From: Klebsiella oxytoca NBRC 105695
Lineage (GTDB): Bacteria; Pseudomonadota; Gammaproteobacteria; Enterobacterales; Enterobacteriaceae
Length of the DNA stretch: 64,000 bases
Direction of reading: 5' to 3'
NCBI RefSeq assembly: GCF_001598695.1
Contig: NZ_BCZK01000007.1
Location: 186,001-250,000 of the forward strand
Part shown: positions 28,207 through 38,210 of the stretch, piece by piece
Layout of the letters: every line of letters starts with the position of its first letter
How positions within the stretch are numbered: the stretch's first letter is position 1
Program-made: the position numbers and the translations under genes
The notes under the pieces: model-generated
The model's database searches: none
Seen by the model: only the letters and a program-made list of their open reading frames with translations
Told to the model about the DNA's origin: nothing

Positions 28207-30708
28207 TCAGAAGACCAGAGTTCTGGATATCAGCGTGTAAAGCGCTTCCGGGCTTTTTGCCGCTTTAATCTGGCTGACAAATTCATCATTCATGAGCATG
28301 CGCGCCAGGCTGGAGAAGTACTTCATATGCTCGTTATCCTGCGCGGATTTGCTAATCGTCAGCATGAACAGGGTATCCACCATGACGCCGCCCCAGGCGA
28401 TAGGTTGCCTGAGCGTGGCAATACTGACGGAGGAATCCCTGACAGCGTCCGTTTGGGCATGGGGGATAGCAAAGCCCGAGCCAACGACGGTAGGAAAAGG
28501 CACTTCGCGAGCCCAGATATCACTGCAGAGCCTGTCACGTGTATTGGTGCGCTGCTGAAGCCACAGGTTATCAACCATCATTTTGATAGCCTCGTTTTTA
28601 TCAGCGGCGTCAATTCCCCATAAAACCATCTCCGGCGACAGTAGCGGCTTTTGCGCCGCACTAACGCTCGAGTTTTGTAATGCGGCTTTGAACTGTTGTG
28701 CGTTGTGATTTTGCAAAAGATTCTGCGTCAGCGACCGGCAATCTCCGGCACTGAGTTGGCCCAGGGCGTGCTTAATCCCCGGAATCGCGGTGTAGTTCAT
28801 ACTCAATTCATCAAAGCCAATGCCGATAAGCAGTGGGAGAATGGTTTCGTCAGCAGCGAGTTCACCGCACAACCCGACAGGCTTACCGGCGCGATGAGCC
28901 TCTTTCACTGCGAATTGCAGGGCGCGTAAAAACGGTGGCGTGCAACTGTCATAAAGCGTTTTTACCTGTGCATTACCTCGGTCTGCGGCGAAAAAGTATT
29001 GCGTCAGGTCATTACTGCCCACGCTGAAGAAATCCGCATGTTCTGCCATCTCTGCCATAGAAAAGAGTACCGAAGGTACTTCCAGCATGATTCCGAGCGC
29101 TGTCTGTTCATCAAATGCCAGACCCTCGTGGCGCATCTCCTGTTTAACCGATTCCAGTACCTCACGACACCAGATAAGTTCTTCCACCCGAGAAATCATC
29201 GGCAGCATAATTTTGGCTTTACCTGATGTTGAGGCGCTCAGAATAGCCTTCAGTTGGGTGGAAAAAAGGTCGCGATATTGCGGATAAGTACGCACTGCCC
29301 GGAAACCAAGAAACGGGTTTTCTTCATTGTCGACGCTTAGGTATCCAACCGGTTTATCACCGCCGATATCGAAGGTGCGAAAGATAACGGGCTTCCCCCC
29401 TGCCAGAGTAACAACCTGTTTATACAGGTTTGTCAGTTCAGCGCAGGAGGGCGGGTAATCGCGGCCCATATAGGTTATCTCGGTGCGAAACAGGCCGATG
29501 CTTTCCGCGCCGTTTTCAAAGGCCGCCTGCGCTTCGGCCAGGCTTGCAATATTAGCGGCTACCTCTACGCGATGCCCATCGCGGGTTCTTGCGGGCGCTA
29601 AAGCATTTTCCCGCAGCCGCTGCTGCATATCCTGCTGGACGGCAATTTCATGACGGTAGTAGCGCAGAACTTTCTCATCCGGATGGGTAATCAGGATCCC
29701 CGGCTCACCATCAATGATTATCAGCTGATCGACATCGAAATCCAGCGATGAAAAATCGATATCCGCCAGGGTTGGGATACCTGACGAACGAGCCAGTATG
29801 GCTGTATGGGAGGTTTTCCCCGTAGAGGAGAGCACCAGACCTGCAAGGTGTTTGCGGTTTAGCGCCAGAAACTGGTTGGGGGTCAGATGACTGGCGAAAA
29901 CAATTGTCGGTTCATTTAGCAAAGGTGGGTGGTAAGCCAGAGCCTGTTCGCCATAGATCGCACTGATGAGCTGCGTCGCAATATCAAGAATATCCAGGGC
30001 GCGCTCCTGCAGATACTGGCTAGGCGAGCGCTCAAGCTGATGGCAAAAGTCAAGGGACGCCTGCGCGATGGCCGACCAGGCATTCATGTTGTTATTCAGA
30101 TAACCGATCGCACTATCCTGAAATGCGATGTCGGTTATCAGAGATAGATGTGCCGCAATAAGATCGTGTTCAATACCCTGGTTTTTTCCGAGTGCGGCCT
30201 CTTGCTCTACGCGTAACGCATCTAATCCGGTAAGAAAGCGGGCTTTTTCACTTTCAATATTGCCGATATACCCTGGATTGCGGGCGATAATATCGGTGAA
30301 AGTCAGGCTCTGCATTATCTGTGGTCTGGCGATGGCTGCGCCTTTATTTATGCGAGTTCCCTGAATCACCTGTGGGTTCAACTCGCGCAGGCAGCGGGGC
30401 AGATACCCCTGCGTGGTTATTGGTTCCGGTTCAAAGCTAAAAGTCGGGAGATCAGAAAGCAGCGTGCGCAACTGGACTGCGGCCTGCGTTTCATCCTCTC
30501 CGCAAAGGGTGATGCGGCATGTATCGTTTACCAGCGTGTCACTGGCAATCAGCGAGAGGGCGCTTTTCGCATTTGCCAGTAGTCCCGTACGGGTGTTTTC
30601 CCAGTCGATATCTGCCCGGAACAGATTACATAGCCGCGCGATGTATCCGGCAGGCCGGGCATGAACACCTTCGTGAAGCTCACATACATAGGTTATAACC
30701 ACCGCCAT
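28207..30708 (-). CDS. Multiphosphoryl transfer protein, HPr-EI-IIA(Fru) fusion, copy 2
   Basis: This 833-residue protein has the same domain order as copy 1: HPr (H16 in EGVHARPAGY), enzyme I (GKTSHTAILARSSG near residue 300, GSNDLTQYFFAADR, CGELAAD) and IIA-Fru (GFAIPHAQTD). The two are alike along their whole length, so they are paralogues from duplication, though diverged throughout. AGGAG lies 5 nt before the ATG. It heads the second PTS operon (fusion, IIC, AraC, IIB). With its own EI and HPr it can run independently of PtsHI, as proposed for E. coli FryA and FrwA. Confidence 0.93.
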   Translation of the reverse strand: MAVVITYVCELHEGVHARPAGYIARLCNLFRADIDWENTRTGLLANAKSALSLIASDTLVNDTCRITLCGEDETQAAVQLRTLLSDLPTFSFEPEPITTQGYLPRCLRELNPQVIQGTRINKGAAIARPQIMQSLTFTDIIARNPGYIGNIESEKARFLTGLDALRVEQEAALGKNQGIEHDLIAAHLSLITDIAFQDSAIGYLNNNMNAWSAIAQASLDFCHQLERSPSQYLQERALDILDIATQLISAIYGEQALAYHPPLLNEPTIVFASHLTPNQFLALNRKHLAGLVLSSTGKTSHTAILARSSGIPTLADIDFSSLDFDVDQLIIIDGEPGILITHPDEKVLRYYRHEIAVQQDMQQRLRENALAPARTRDGHRVEVAANIASLAEAQAAFENGAESIGLFRTEITYMGRDYPPSCAELTNLYKQVVTLAGGKPVIFRTFDIGGDKPVGYLSVDNEENPFLGFRAVRTYPQYRDLFSTQLKAILSASTSGKAKIMLPMISRVEELIWCREVLESVKQEMRHEGLAFDEQTALGIMLEVPSVLFSMAEMAEHADFFSVGSNDLTQYFFAADRGNAQVKTLYDSCTPPFLRALQFAVKEAHRAGKPVGLCGELAADETILPLLIGIGFDELSMNYTAIPGIKHALGQLSAGDCRSLTQNLLQNHNAQQFKAALQNSSVSAAQKPLLSPEMVLWGIDAADKNEAIKMMVDNLWLQQRTNTRDRLCSDIWAREVPFPTVVGSGFAIPHAQTDAVRDSSVSIATLRQPIAWGGVMVDTLFMLTISKSAQDNEHMKYFSSLARMLMNDEFVSQIKAAKSPEALYTLISRTLVF

Positions 30709-31111
30709 CTCGACTCCTGAATGCCTTCGCGCGTCAATGTGTTGCCGATCTCGCTATCTTTCCCTGTTCGCAACGGTGATGACATAGTAAAAAAGTGACC
30801 TTTTCTTAAAAATAGTAACCTGATTGTGATTTTGTGACTTTTGTCATATTTATGAATGATTAATTCTCAATTACTTGTTTGATTTAGTTTGTTTTTTTGT
30901 TTCTGGCTTTTGAACCGTTTTTGCAATATGGATCACAAATTTAAAGCTAATACAAACAGGTTCATGAAATGGTGCGGGGGTAGGCAGGATAATCTGTTTC
31001 CGGCATGTCTATTCACGACTTCTCCGGCGGCATCTATCACTATGGCGTTAGCAGATATGTATCTGATTCAAAACTATCTGAGTTATCTGCCTGATTAATC
31101 AAACGAAATAA
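30709..31111. promoter_or_regulatory. Control region upstream of PTS copy 2
   Basis: This AT-rich gap holds the second copy of the 60-bp block shared with the other PTS operon (30788-30847) and a CRP-like site at 30830-30851. An open frame of 69 codons at 30889-31098 has no ribosome site or recognisable product, and I do not call it. Confidence 0.65.
30830..30851 (-). promoter_or_regulatory. CRP-like site upstream of PTS copy 2
   Basis: The segment contains TGTGACTTTTGTCATA, a CRP-type pair of half sites with 6-bp spacing, in T/A-rich flanks. It lies at the same place within the shared 60-bp block as the site upstream of PTS copy 1. Confidence 0.6.
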
Positions 31112-31135
31112 GGGTCCGCAATAGAGCACGGACCC
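31112..31135. terminator. Hairpin after the aldo/keto reductase gene
   Basis: GGGTCCG (31112-31118) and CGGACCC (31129-31135) form a 7-bp stem with a 10-nt loop just past the reductase stop. On the minus strand the hairpin is followed by TTATTTCGTTTG, giving a plausible terminator. The stem and loop size equal those of the hairpin at 15477-15500. Confidence 0.6.
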
Positions 31136-31144
31136 GTCCGGGTA

Positions 31145-33060
<1,916 letters not shown>

Positions 33061-33230
33061 TTATTCGATTAGATGGGGTAATTAGCTAGGGCTTATTAGA
33101 TGTGTTCATTAATTTTGTGAAAGGCTGGCGCTCAGCTGTGTGCCATGCGCGGACGCTGCAGAATATTGTGCTTTCGGCTCGAAGCGGACTGAGGTAACGT
33201 AGCAGAAATATTTATCCGGACTCAACCAAA

Positions 33231-33884
33231 ATGCCTGCCATCGAAACGTTTATTACTTTCCTTTTCGCGCTGACGCTTCTGGAGATTTCTCCGGGGCCAG
33301 ACATGATGCTGACTATCGCCAGAGGAGTCGGGCAGGGAAGACGTATCGCGCTGCTTACGGTTGTGGGCAATGTATTTGTAGCAGGATTTGTGCAAGTTTC
33401 TTTTCTTGTTCTGGGGCTGGTAACCGTTGTACATGCCTGGCCGGTTGCGCTGGATCTGCTAAGGTGGGTTGGTGCGGCTTATCTGATGTGGCTGGGCATA
33501 AAAATGATTGCGACTTCAGGTACTGATACGCGGCTGCGAAAAACGGCAAAAATTTCTGACTGGAATGCCGTAAAGGAAGGCGCTCTGAACAGCCTGACTA
33601 ATCCAAAATCTCTGCTGTTCATGTTTGCTTTTCTTCCTCAGTTTGTCGATCCCACCGCGGGTCCTGTCTGGCTGCAATTGCTTGTTCTGGGTAGTATCCA
33701 AAAGCTGGCAGGAATTGTTTCCCTGGGCTCAGTCGCGATGGCATCGGGAACATTTGGAAACTGGCTGGGTAAACACCCAGGCTTTATCAAATGGCAGGAA
33801 CGATTTACAGGAGTTGTCATGATAGGCCTCGGTATCCGCATGTTGTTTAGTGGGTCTGGCGTAGTATCGAAATCTGCCAGTTAA
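33231..33884 (+). CDS. LysE/RhtB-family exporter
   Basis: This 217-residue inner-membrane protein has about six spans and the family signature at its start (SPGPDMMLTIARGVGQGRR, residues 21-39), followed by GAAYLMWLGIKM and LNSLTNPKSLLF. LysE/RhtB proteins export amino acids or related small molecules with proton exchange. The ribosome site is weak. It is divergent from the aldo/keto reductase pair, across 218 bp, and no regulator is adjacent. The substrate cannot be inferred. Confidence 0.9.
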   Translation: MPAIETFITFLFALTLLEISPGPDMMLTIARGVGQGRRIALLTVVGNVFVAGFVQVSFLVLGLVTVVHAWPVALDLLRWVGAAYLMWLGIKMIATSGTDTRLRKTAKISDWNAVKEGALNSLTNPKSLLFMFAFLPQFVDPTAGPVWLQLLVLGSIQKLAGIVSLGSVAMASGTFGNWLGKHPGFIKWQERFTGVVMIGLGIRMLFSGSGVVSKSAS

Positions 33885-33994
33885 GTTTTACCGAAACGGT
33901 CAACCCAGTGAACTCACAGCACAGACATTCACGCTCATTAGCTTTGCGCCAACATGAGACAATTTTAATTTTGATGAAGCTGACGTTTATATTG

Positions 33995-34168
33995 AGCCTC
34001 CATCCGATCCTGATTACCCGTCCTGTCGTTGTGATAATCCCCAAGGAACCAACCTATACCCTCCTTCTACAGTTGTTATAGAGTTCCTTCCTGACGCTCA
34101 GAAAGGGGGCTTACGCTCAGAAAGACGGAGAGAAAGTTATTGATGATGCAGGCCAAAGAGTGAATTAA
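33995..34168 (+). pseudogene. Decayed 3' fragment of an arsC-like gene
   Basis: In one frame the stretch reads LHPILITRPVVV, in another STVVIEFLPDAQKG, and in a third AYAQKDGEKVIDDAGQRVN followed by TAA. These match, in order, the last 60 residues of the intact ArsC encoded at 59840-60265 (HPILINRPIVV, GVVLDILPDAQQG and FAKEDGEKVVDDAGKRVK). At least two frameshifts separate the pieces, and the active-site half is missing. It is a relic of an arsenate reductase or relative, next to the LysE gene. Confidence 0.8.
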
Positions 34169-34490
34169 GCATCACGAGGCGAATATCCCCCTGTTTAATT
34201 GACGACCAAAAACAATGGCTGATTTATACGAAATGAACTCTCCCAACAAGAACTGGCATGAGCAAAAGCTTGCAATAAAAACGCTTTAGGCAGCCATGTT
34301 ACATTGTTTGCGCTGAGTCTTTTCCGTGATCCTATTCGTACTTTGGCGGGGCGCTTTACATCACAAAATTCAAAATCCACTCCTGTACAGGTATCTGATG
34401 AGCGAGTAAAAGTGTACTCTTTTGAGTATTGCATATGAGCGTGTCGCTCGAATGACTTATGATGCCTCTTGTTATATATGGATAACCGCT
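34169..34490. other. Intergenic region before the SorC-type regulator
   Basis: No gene can be supported here. Near its right end lies a palindrome, TACTCTTTTGAGTA at 34415-34428, listed separately. The frames present lack ribosome sites and recognisable products. Confidence 0.5.
34415..34428. promoter_or_regulatory. Candidate operator of the SorC-type regulator
   Basis: TACTC-TTTT-GAGTA is a perfect 5-bp inverted repeat, 62 bp upstream of the chosen start of the regulator. A similar half, GTACTCTTCTGA, occurs at 39033-39044 in the divergent region of the operon it may control. Both assignments are inference. Confidence 0.4.
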
Positions 34491-35456
34491 ATGCCAAAAG
34501 AGAACAAAAATCCGAAGCTACGTAACTACGATCCTCGTTTTATCTACTCTCTTGTTGTTAAGCGTTACTTCTCTGAAATGAAGACAAAAATAGAAATTGC
34601 TGAGGAGCTCGGTCTGTCTCGCTTCAAAGTTGCACGCCTGATTGATGAAGCCATTGCGCAAGAGTATGTAAAATTTACTTTTCCTAAACAGCAGGCTCTG
34701 GACGAGGAAATAGCGCAAAATTTGTGTAAAAAATACGGATTGCAGGATGCCGTTGTGCTCTCTGTTTCTGAATCCTGGTCTTCGCAGGAACAATTAAACG
34801 TCAAGCTGGGAGGGATAACGGCGACCTACTTGAGTGAAATTCTCAAAGAGGGAATGAAGTTTGGTCTCGCCTGGGGGCGCGTACTCTCAAGTACGGTGAG
34901 TCAACTGACGACATTACCTGTTCTGGATGTGGTTCAGCTTTCTGGCGTTCATCCAGGCATTGAATTTAGTCAGGGGCCCATTGATTTGATTCACAAAGTT
35001 GCTGCTATTTCCCACGGAAGAGCGCACCCAATGTATGTCCCTATGTGGGTGGATGACGAAAGTTTAGCCCAGAAACTCGCAGACGATCAGGCTGTTCAGG
35101 ATACGCAAAAGTTTTACTCAAGTATGGATGTCGTTATTACGGGCATTGGGGCCTGGAAAACCGGTTCTTCCAGTCTGTGCGATATATTCCCTGAAGCATG
35201 GCGTGAGACTTTAATGAGCCAGGACATTACCGCTGATGTATGCGTAACCCTGGTAAATAGTAAAGGGGAAATACTCGATAGCCCGCTAAACCGCCTGGGG
35301 TTCGGCATTACGACAGAACAATTGCGGGCCACAAAGAAACTGATTGGGGTTGCTGGGGGGGACGAAAAATATGAAGGCATTGTTGCCTCTCTCAAATCAG
35401 GCCTTCTGAATGTGCTGATCACTGATTTTGATACGGCTATCAAACTGCTGGATTAA
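34491..35456 (+). CDS. SorC/DeoR-like sugar-binding transcriptional regulator
   Basis: This 321-residue regulator has an N-terminal helix-turn-helix (KIEIAEELGLSRFKVARLID, about residues 34-53) and a SorC-type sugar-phosphate-binding domain (LAWGRVLSSTVSQL, VVQLSGV, and the C-terminal GVAGGDEKYEGIVASLKSG with LITDFDTA). I chose the ATG at 34491 (MPKENKN), which gives the usual family length; the upstream TTG (34422) and ATG (34452) are less likely. It is convergent with the SIS gene of the first galactitol-type PTS operon and probably controls that operon, with a phosphorylated sugar as effector. Confidence 0.88.
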   Translation: MPKENKNPKLRNYDPRFIYSLVVKRYFSEMKTKIEIAEELGLSRFKVARLIDEAIAQEYVKFTFPKQQALDEEIAQNLCKKYGLQDAVVLSVSESWSSQEQLNVKLGGITATYLSEILKEGMKFGLAWGRVLSSTVSQLTTLPVLDVVQLSGVHPGIEFSQGPIDLIHKVAAISHGRAHPMYVPMWVDDESLAQKLADDQAVQDTQKFYSSMDVVITGIGAWKTGSSSLCDIFPEAWRETLMSQDITADVCVTLVNSKGEILDSPLNRLGFGITTEQLRATKKLIGVAGGDEKYEGIVASLKSGLLNVLITDFDTAIKLLD

Positions 35457-35472
35457 TAGCCGCTAGCGCTTT

Positions 35473-35508
35473 ACGCCACGCCGGTATTATTCAATATCGG
35501 CGTGGCGT
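35473..35508. terminator. Bidirectional hairpin between regulator and SIS gene
   Basis: An 11-bp perfect stem (ACGCCACGCCG at 35473-35483, its complement at 35498-35508) with a 14-nt loop separates the convergent regulator and SIS genes. Its right arm lies in the last codons of the SIS gene. Only short T-runs follow. Confidence 0.6.
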
Positions 35509-36017
35509 TCCTTCATCGTCTGGCTTGTTTCATTAAGATTGGCCATTAATGACTGCACAATAGTGTCATAGGTCAGTAGGGAAGCCTGTTCGAACAGAGA
35601 ACCCATCGGTTGGGCGCTGTGACCTGCCGGGATAGTGAGTATGTAATCTGCCAGAGTTGCCAAAGTTGAATCTGGTTCGGTAGTGATGAGAGCGATATAC
35701 ACGCCATTATTCTTTGCTATTTTCACCTGGTTGATCAGGCGTTGGGTCTCTCCGGAGCCTGAACCAACGATCATCAAGTCGTTTTTGCGAGAATGTGGAG
35801 AGCTAATTTCTCCTACCACGCTGACGGACAGACCAAGGTGCATCAGTCGGTTAGCAAAAGCATTTATCATTTGTCCTGAGCGACCAGCACCGGCAAGAAA
35901 TACATGTCCGGCAGTGATAATAGAATCAACCAGTGTGTTAAATTCTTGCTCATCGATTTTATCCAAAAGCGAAGATAACTCGTTTAAAACGAGGGCGTAC
36001 TTTTTCATGATGGTCAT
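35487..36017 (-). CDS. SIS-domain sugar-phosphate isomerase (6-phospho-3-hexuloisomerase type), first operon
   Basis: This 176-residue protein is a single SIS domain like HxlB/PHI, which converts D-arabino-3-hexulose 6-phosphate to fructose 6-phosphate. The signature GAGRSGQMINAFANRLMHLG (about residues 43-62) is followed by GEISSPHSRKNDLMIVGSGSGET and, late, QPMGSLFEQA. The C-terminus NETSQTMKERHADIE is shared with the paralogue at 43841. It may start at 36017 or at the internal ATG (36008). It lies 47 bp after the IIA gene, with a strong terminator in that gap, so its level may be kept low. Confidence 0.88.
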   Translation of the reverse strand: MTIMKKYALVLNELSSLLDKIDEQEFNTLVDSIITAGHVFLAGAGRSGQMINAFANRLMHLGLSVSVVGEISSPHSRKNDLMIVGSGSGETQRLINQVKIAKNNGVYIALITTEPDSTLATLADYILTIPAGHSAQPMGSLFEQASLLTYDTIVQSLMANLNETSQTMKERHADIE

Positions 36018-36030
36018 TCTTTTATTAAAA

Positions 36031-36059
36031 AAAAGGCAGATAGGGGATATCTGCCTTTT
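36031..36059 (-). terminator. Strong intra-operon terminator between IIA and SIS genes
   Basis: A perfect 12-bp stem (AAAAGGCAGATA at 36031-36042 with its complement at 36048-36059) and a 5-nt loop is followed, on the minus strand, by a run of eight T residues. It lies inside what otherwise looks like one operon, so the SIS gene is probably reached only by read-through or has its own promoter. Confidence 0.85.
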
Positions 36060-36064
36060 GTTTA

Positions 36065-36523
36065 TCAGGATGCTACAAGCATCTCTTCAACATATTTCCC
36101 GACTTCGTGCGTTTTAAGGTTACGGCACGACTCGATGAACGAAATATCCTGGAAGAGCGTAAAGAGGCGGCGCAGCACAGACATATGCTGATCGCTGGTG
36201 GCGAATGCGAGATTAAACATAATGCCGCATTCCACGGTGAGGTCAGCATCTTCCATCTGACCAAACACGACTCCTTTATCAAAACGCACGATGCTTATGC
36301 TGTTGGTTTTTACCAGCGTATAGTCTGCATGCGGGATGGCAATGCCCTGACCGTTCGCCATCAATAAACCAGTTGGATAAGTCTTCTCACGCTCCAGGCA
36401 GGCCTGAATATATTCGGGAGTGATATAGCCTTTTTCCAACAGCTTCTGGCCGGCAAACTCAATTGCCGCATGCCAGTCAGCGATCGTACCCTCGACATCA
36501 TTTACCAGAATCTCAAGTTTCAT
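36065..36523 (-). CDS. PTS IIA component (galactitol/fructose-mannitol type), first operon
   Basis: This 152-residue cytoplasmic phosphocarrier belongs to the PTS_EIIA_2 family. The phosphohistidine motif is GQGIAIPHADYTLV near residue 64. It shows the family stretch CLEREKTYPTGLL before it and VECGIMFNLAFATSDQHMSVLRRL after it. AGGTGA lies 3 nt before the ATG, and the IIB gene ends 7 bp upstream. It passes phosphate from HPr to the IIB at 36531. Confidence 0.92.
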   Translation of the reverse strand: MKLEILVNDVEGTIADWHAAIEFAGQKLLEKGYITPEYIQACLEREKTYPTGLLMANGQGIAIPHADYTLVKTNSISIVRFDKGVVFGQMEDADLTVECGIMFNLAFATSDQHMSVLRRLFTLFQDISFIESCRNLKTHEVGKYVEEMLVAS

Positions 36524-36530
36524 TATTCAC

Positions 36531-36815
36531 CTACTTAAGCATTTCTTCTTTAACAGCATCAAAAATTTCATCTTCGCCCAGGCCCGTTAACAGGCCTGCA
36601 CCCACAATCACACGAGTGGTGATCCCTGGGTTATCCAGCTTGGTTGAAGAAACAATCAGGTCATAGCTGTTAAACGTGTCCGTGGTGCAGGCCATTAAAG
36701 AGGATTTATCGACCTGCGCTTCGATATTCTGTTCTTTCAGGTAGTCCTGTAGGACAGAAACCATAATGGAAGAGGAGGCAATACCGTTCCCACATACAAC
36801 TAAAATCTTTTTCAT
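36531..36815 (-). CDS. PTS IIB component (galactitol type), first operon
   Basis: This 94-residue protein has the galactitol IIB phosphocysteine loop ILVVCGNGIASSSIM with C8, followed by the conserved DLIVSSTKL. The open frame can extend to a TTG at 36821, but the ATG at 36815 has AAGG 9 nt upstream and is preferred. It sits between the IIC and IIA genes. Confidence 0.92.
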   Translation of the reverse strand: MKKILVVCGNGIASSSIMVSVLQDYLKEQNIEAQVDKSSLMACTTDTFNSYDLIVSSTKLDNPGITTRVIVGAGLLTGLGEDEIFDAVKEEMLK

Positions 36816-36836
36816 TTTCAATTACCTTATGAAGTT

Positions 36837-38207
36837 TTAAGCCGTTTTTTCTGCCTCAGTTTTTAACTGACGGCGCGCTTTCTGTTTGAGTAAATAGCCT
36901 ACGGACAGTAGCAACACAGCGGCGAGAGCATAACCTGCGATGCCAACATGGCTGAGTCCAGCAAAGAGACCGGTGAACGGGTTAGCTGAAGGGTTTAGCG
37001 ATGAGTACATTACGCTGGCATCAGGATTAGTACCGAATTTCTGGAACACTTCATTTGTTGCTGGAGCCATCCAGGATGCGATGTATAAGCCGCCGCCAAA
37101 CAGGATGATGGAAGTCACCCAGGTACGAATAATGTTGCCATTAAAAACCGGCACCATGCACGCAATAAAGAATACGAACTGCGAGAGGTCCCCCAGCGGC
37201 ATCACTCGGTTGCCGGGAAGGACAACGGCGAGGATAACAATGACCGGGATCAGCAGCAGTGCAGGCGCAATAACTGAAGGATGACCAACAATCAGCGCGG
37301 TATCCATCCCGACAGTGATCTCACGGTCCGGGAAACGTTTAACCAGCTTCTTACGTGCTACGTTGGACAGCGGAACCAGACCTTCCATCATGATGGAGGT
37401 CATGCGCGGCAGCAGGAGCATCACGGCGGCAAGGTACATACCCAGTTGCAGGCTGGCAATAATGGTGTGATACGGCGATTCCCAACCATAACCACAGAAG
37501 CCAAGAAGAATACCAATAATGAAACCAACCATGGTCGGATCGCCAAGGATACCAAATCGTTTCTGAATACTTTCCGCCGTAACGTTCAGATTACGGAACC
37601 CAGGGATGCGATCGTAAATCCAGTTAAACGGATAAGCGAACAGCAAATAGGTGTTTGCAACCGGGTGGGAGATGGCAACGCCTTTTGGCAGGTTGAAGAA
37701 TTTTTCGTTGTTTTTGGCACCCAGGTCAGCCGCAATAAGTGCCCAGACATGGAACAATGCAGCAGTAAGAACACCGTAGAGGAAGCTGCCGGAGTAAGCG
37801 CCAACAATTGCCCCCATAGAGGCATTCTGATGAAGGTTAAACACGTCAACGTTTACGCAGTCCGTGAGACGCGCCGCCAGCATGGCAATATTCACCGCGA
37901 CGCACAGAGGGATAATAATTGCCCCCATACTTGAGCCAAAACCCATTACGGCTGTGGCTGCGCCGCCAACATCAATGGCGCTCAGCGAGGAGCCGGTGGC
38001 CTCAGCAAGCCCCGTCACCGCTGGCTGCATTTTTTCAAGCATCAGCTTGATGGTCATGGTTAATGCGATAAAACCAATGCCGACTTTAATGGCTGATGAA
38101 ATACACTCCGACAGGGGCCGCCCCAAAAGTTTCATCAGTATAAGGAAGATGACCGGTATAAAAATAAAGTTACCCAGGTCATTGATAAACTGTGTGATCA
38201 GTTCCAT
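36837..38207 (-). CDS. PTS IIC permease (galactitol family), first operon
   Basis: This 456-residue membrane permease of the Gat family has about ten to twelve spans. Recognisable family segments are GVAISHPVANTYLLFAYPFNWI, ESIQKRFGILGDPTMVGFIIG, and GLVPLSNVARKKLVKRFPDREITVGMD, followed by ALIVGHPSVIAPALLLIP and FNGNIIRTW. GAGGGC lies 6 nt before the ATG. It starts 3 bp after the RpiB-type gene. Gat-family permeases carry hexitols and related sugars; the true substrate is unknown. Confidence 0.92.
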   Translation of the reverse strand: MELITQFINDLGNFIFIPVIFLILMKLLGRPLSECISSAIKVGIGFIALTMTIKLMLEKMQPAVTGLAEATGSSLSAIDVGGAATAVMGFGSSMGAIIIPLCVAVNIAMLAARLTDCVNVDVFNLHQNASMGAIVGAYSGSFLYGVLTAALFHVWALIAADLGAKNNEKFFNLPKGVAISHPVANTYLLFAYPFNWIYDRIPGFRNLNVTAESIQKRFGILGDPTMVGFIIGILLGFCGYGWESPYHTIIASLQLGMYLAAVMLLLPRMTSIMMEGLVPLSNVARKKLVKRFPDREITVGMDTALIVGHPSVIAPALLLIPVIVILAVVLPGNRVMPLGDLSQFVFFIACMVPVFNGNIIRTWVTSIILFGGGLYIASWMAPATNEVFQKFGTNPDASVMYSSLNPSANPFTGLFAGLSHVGIAGYALAAVLLLSVGYLLKQKARRQLKTEAEKTA

Positions 38208-38210
38208 TTA

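Noticed and set aside
30889..31098. A 69-codon open frame upstream of PTS copy 2
   Set aside because: There is no ribosome site and no recognisable product, and it overlaps an AT-rich control region.
33995..34168. A functional arsenate reductase at the LysE locus
   Set aside because: The match is limited to the C-terminal part, in three frames, and the catalytic cysteine region is absent.
34195..34434. A 79-codon minus-strand open frame before the SorC-type gene
   Set aside because: I recognised no family, and it overlaps the candidate operator. It could be further gene debris, but that cannot be supported by eye.
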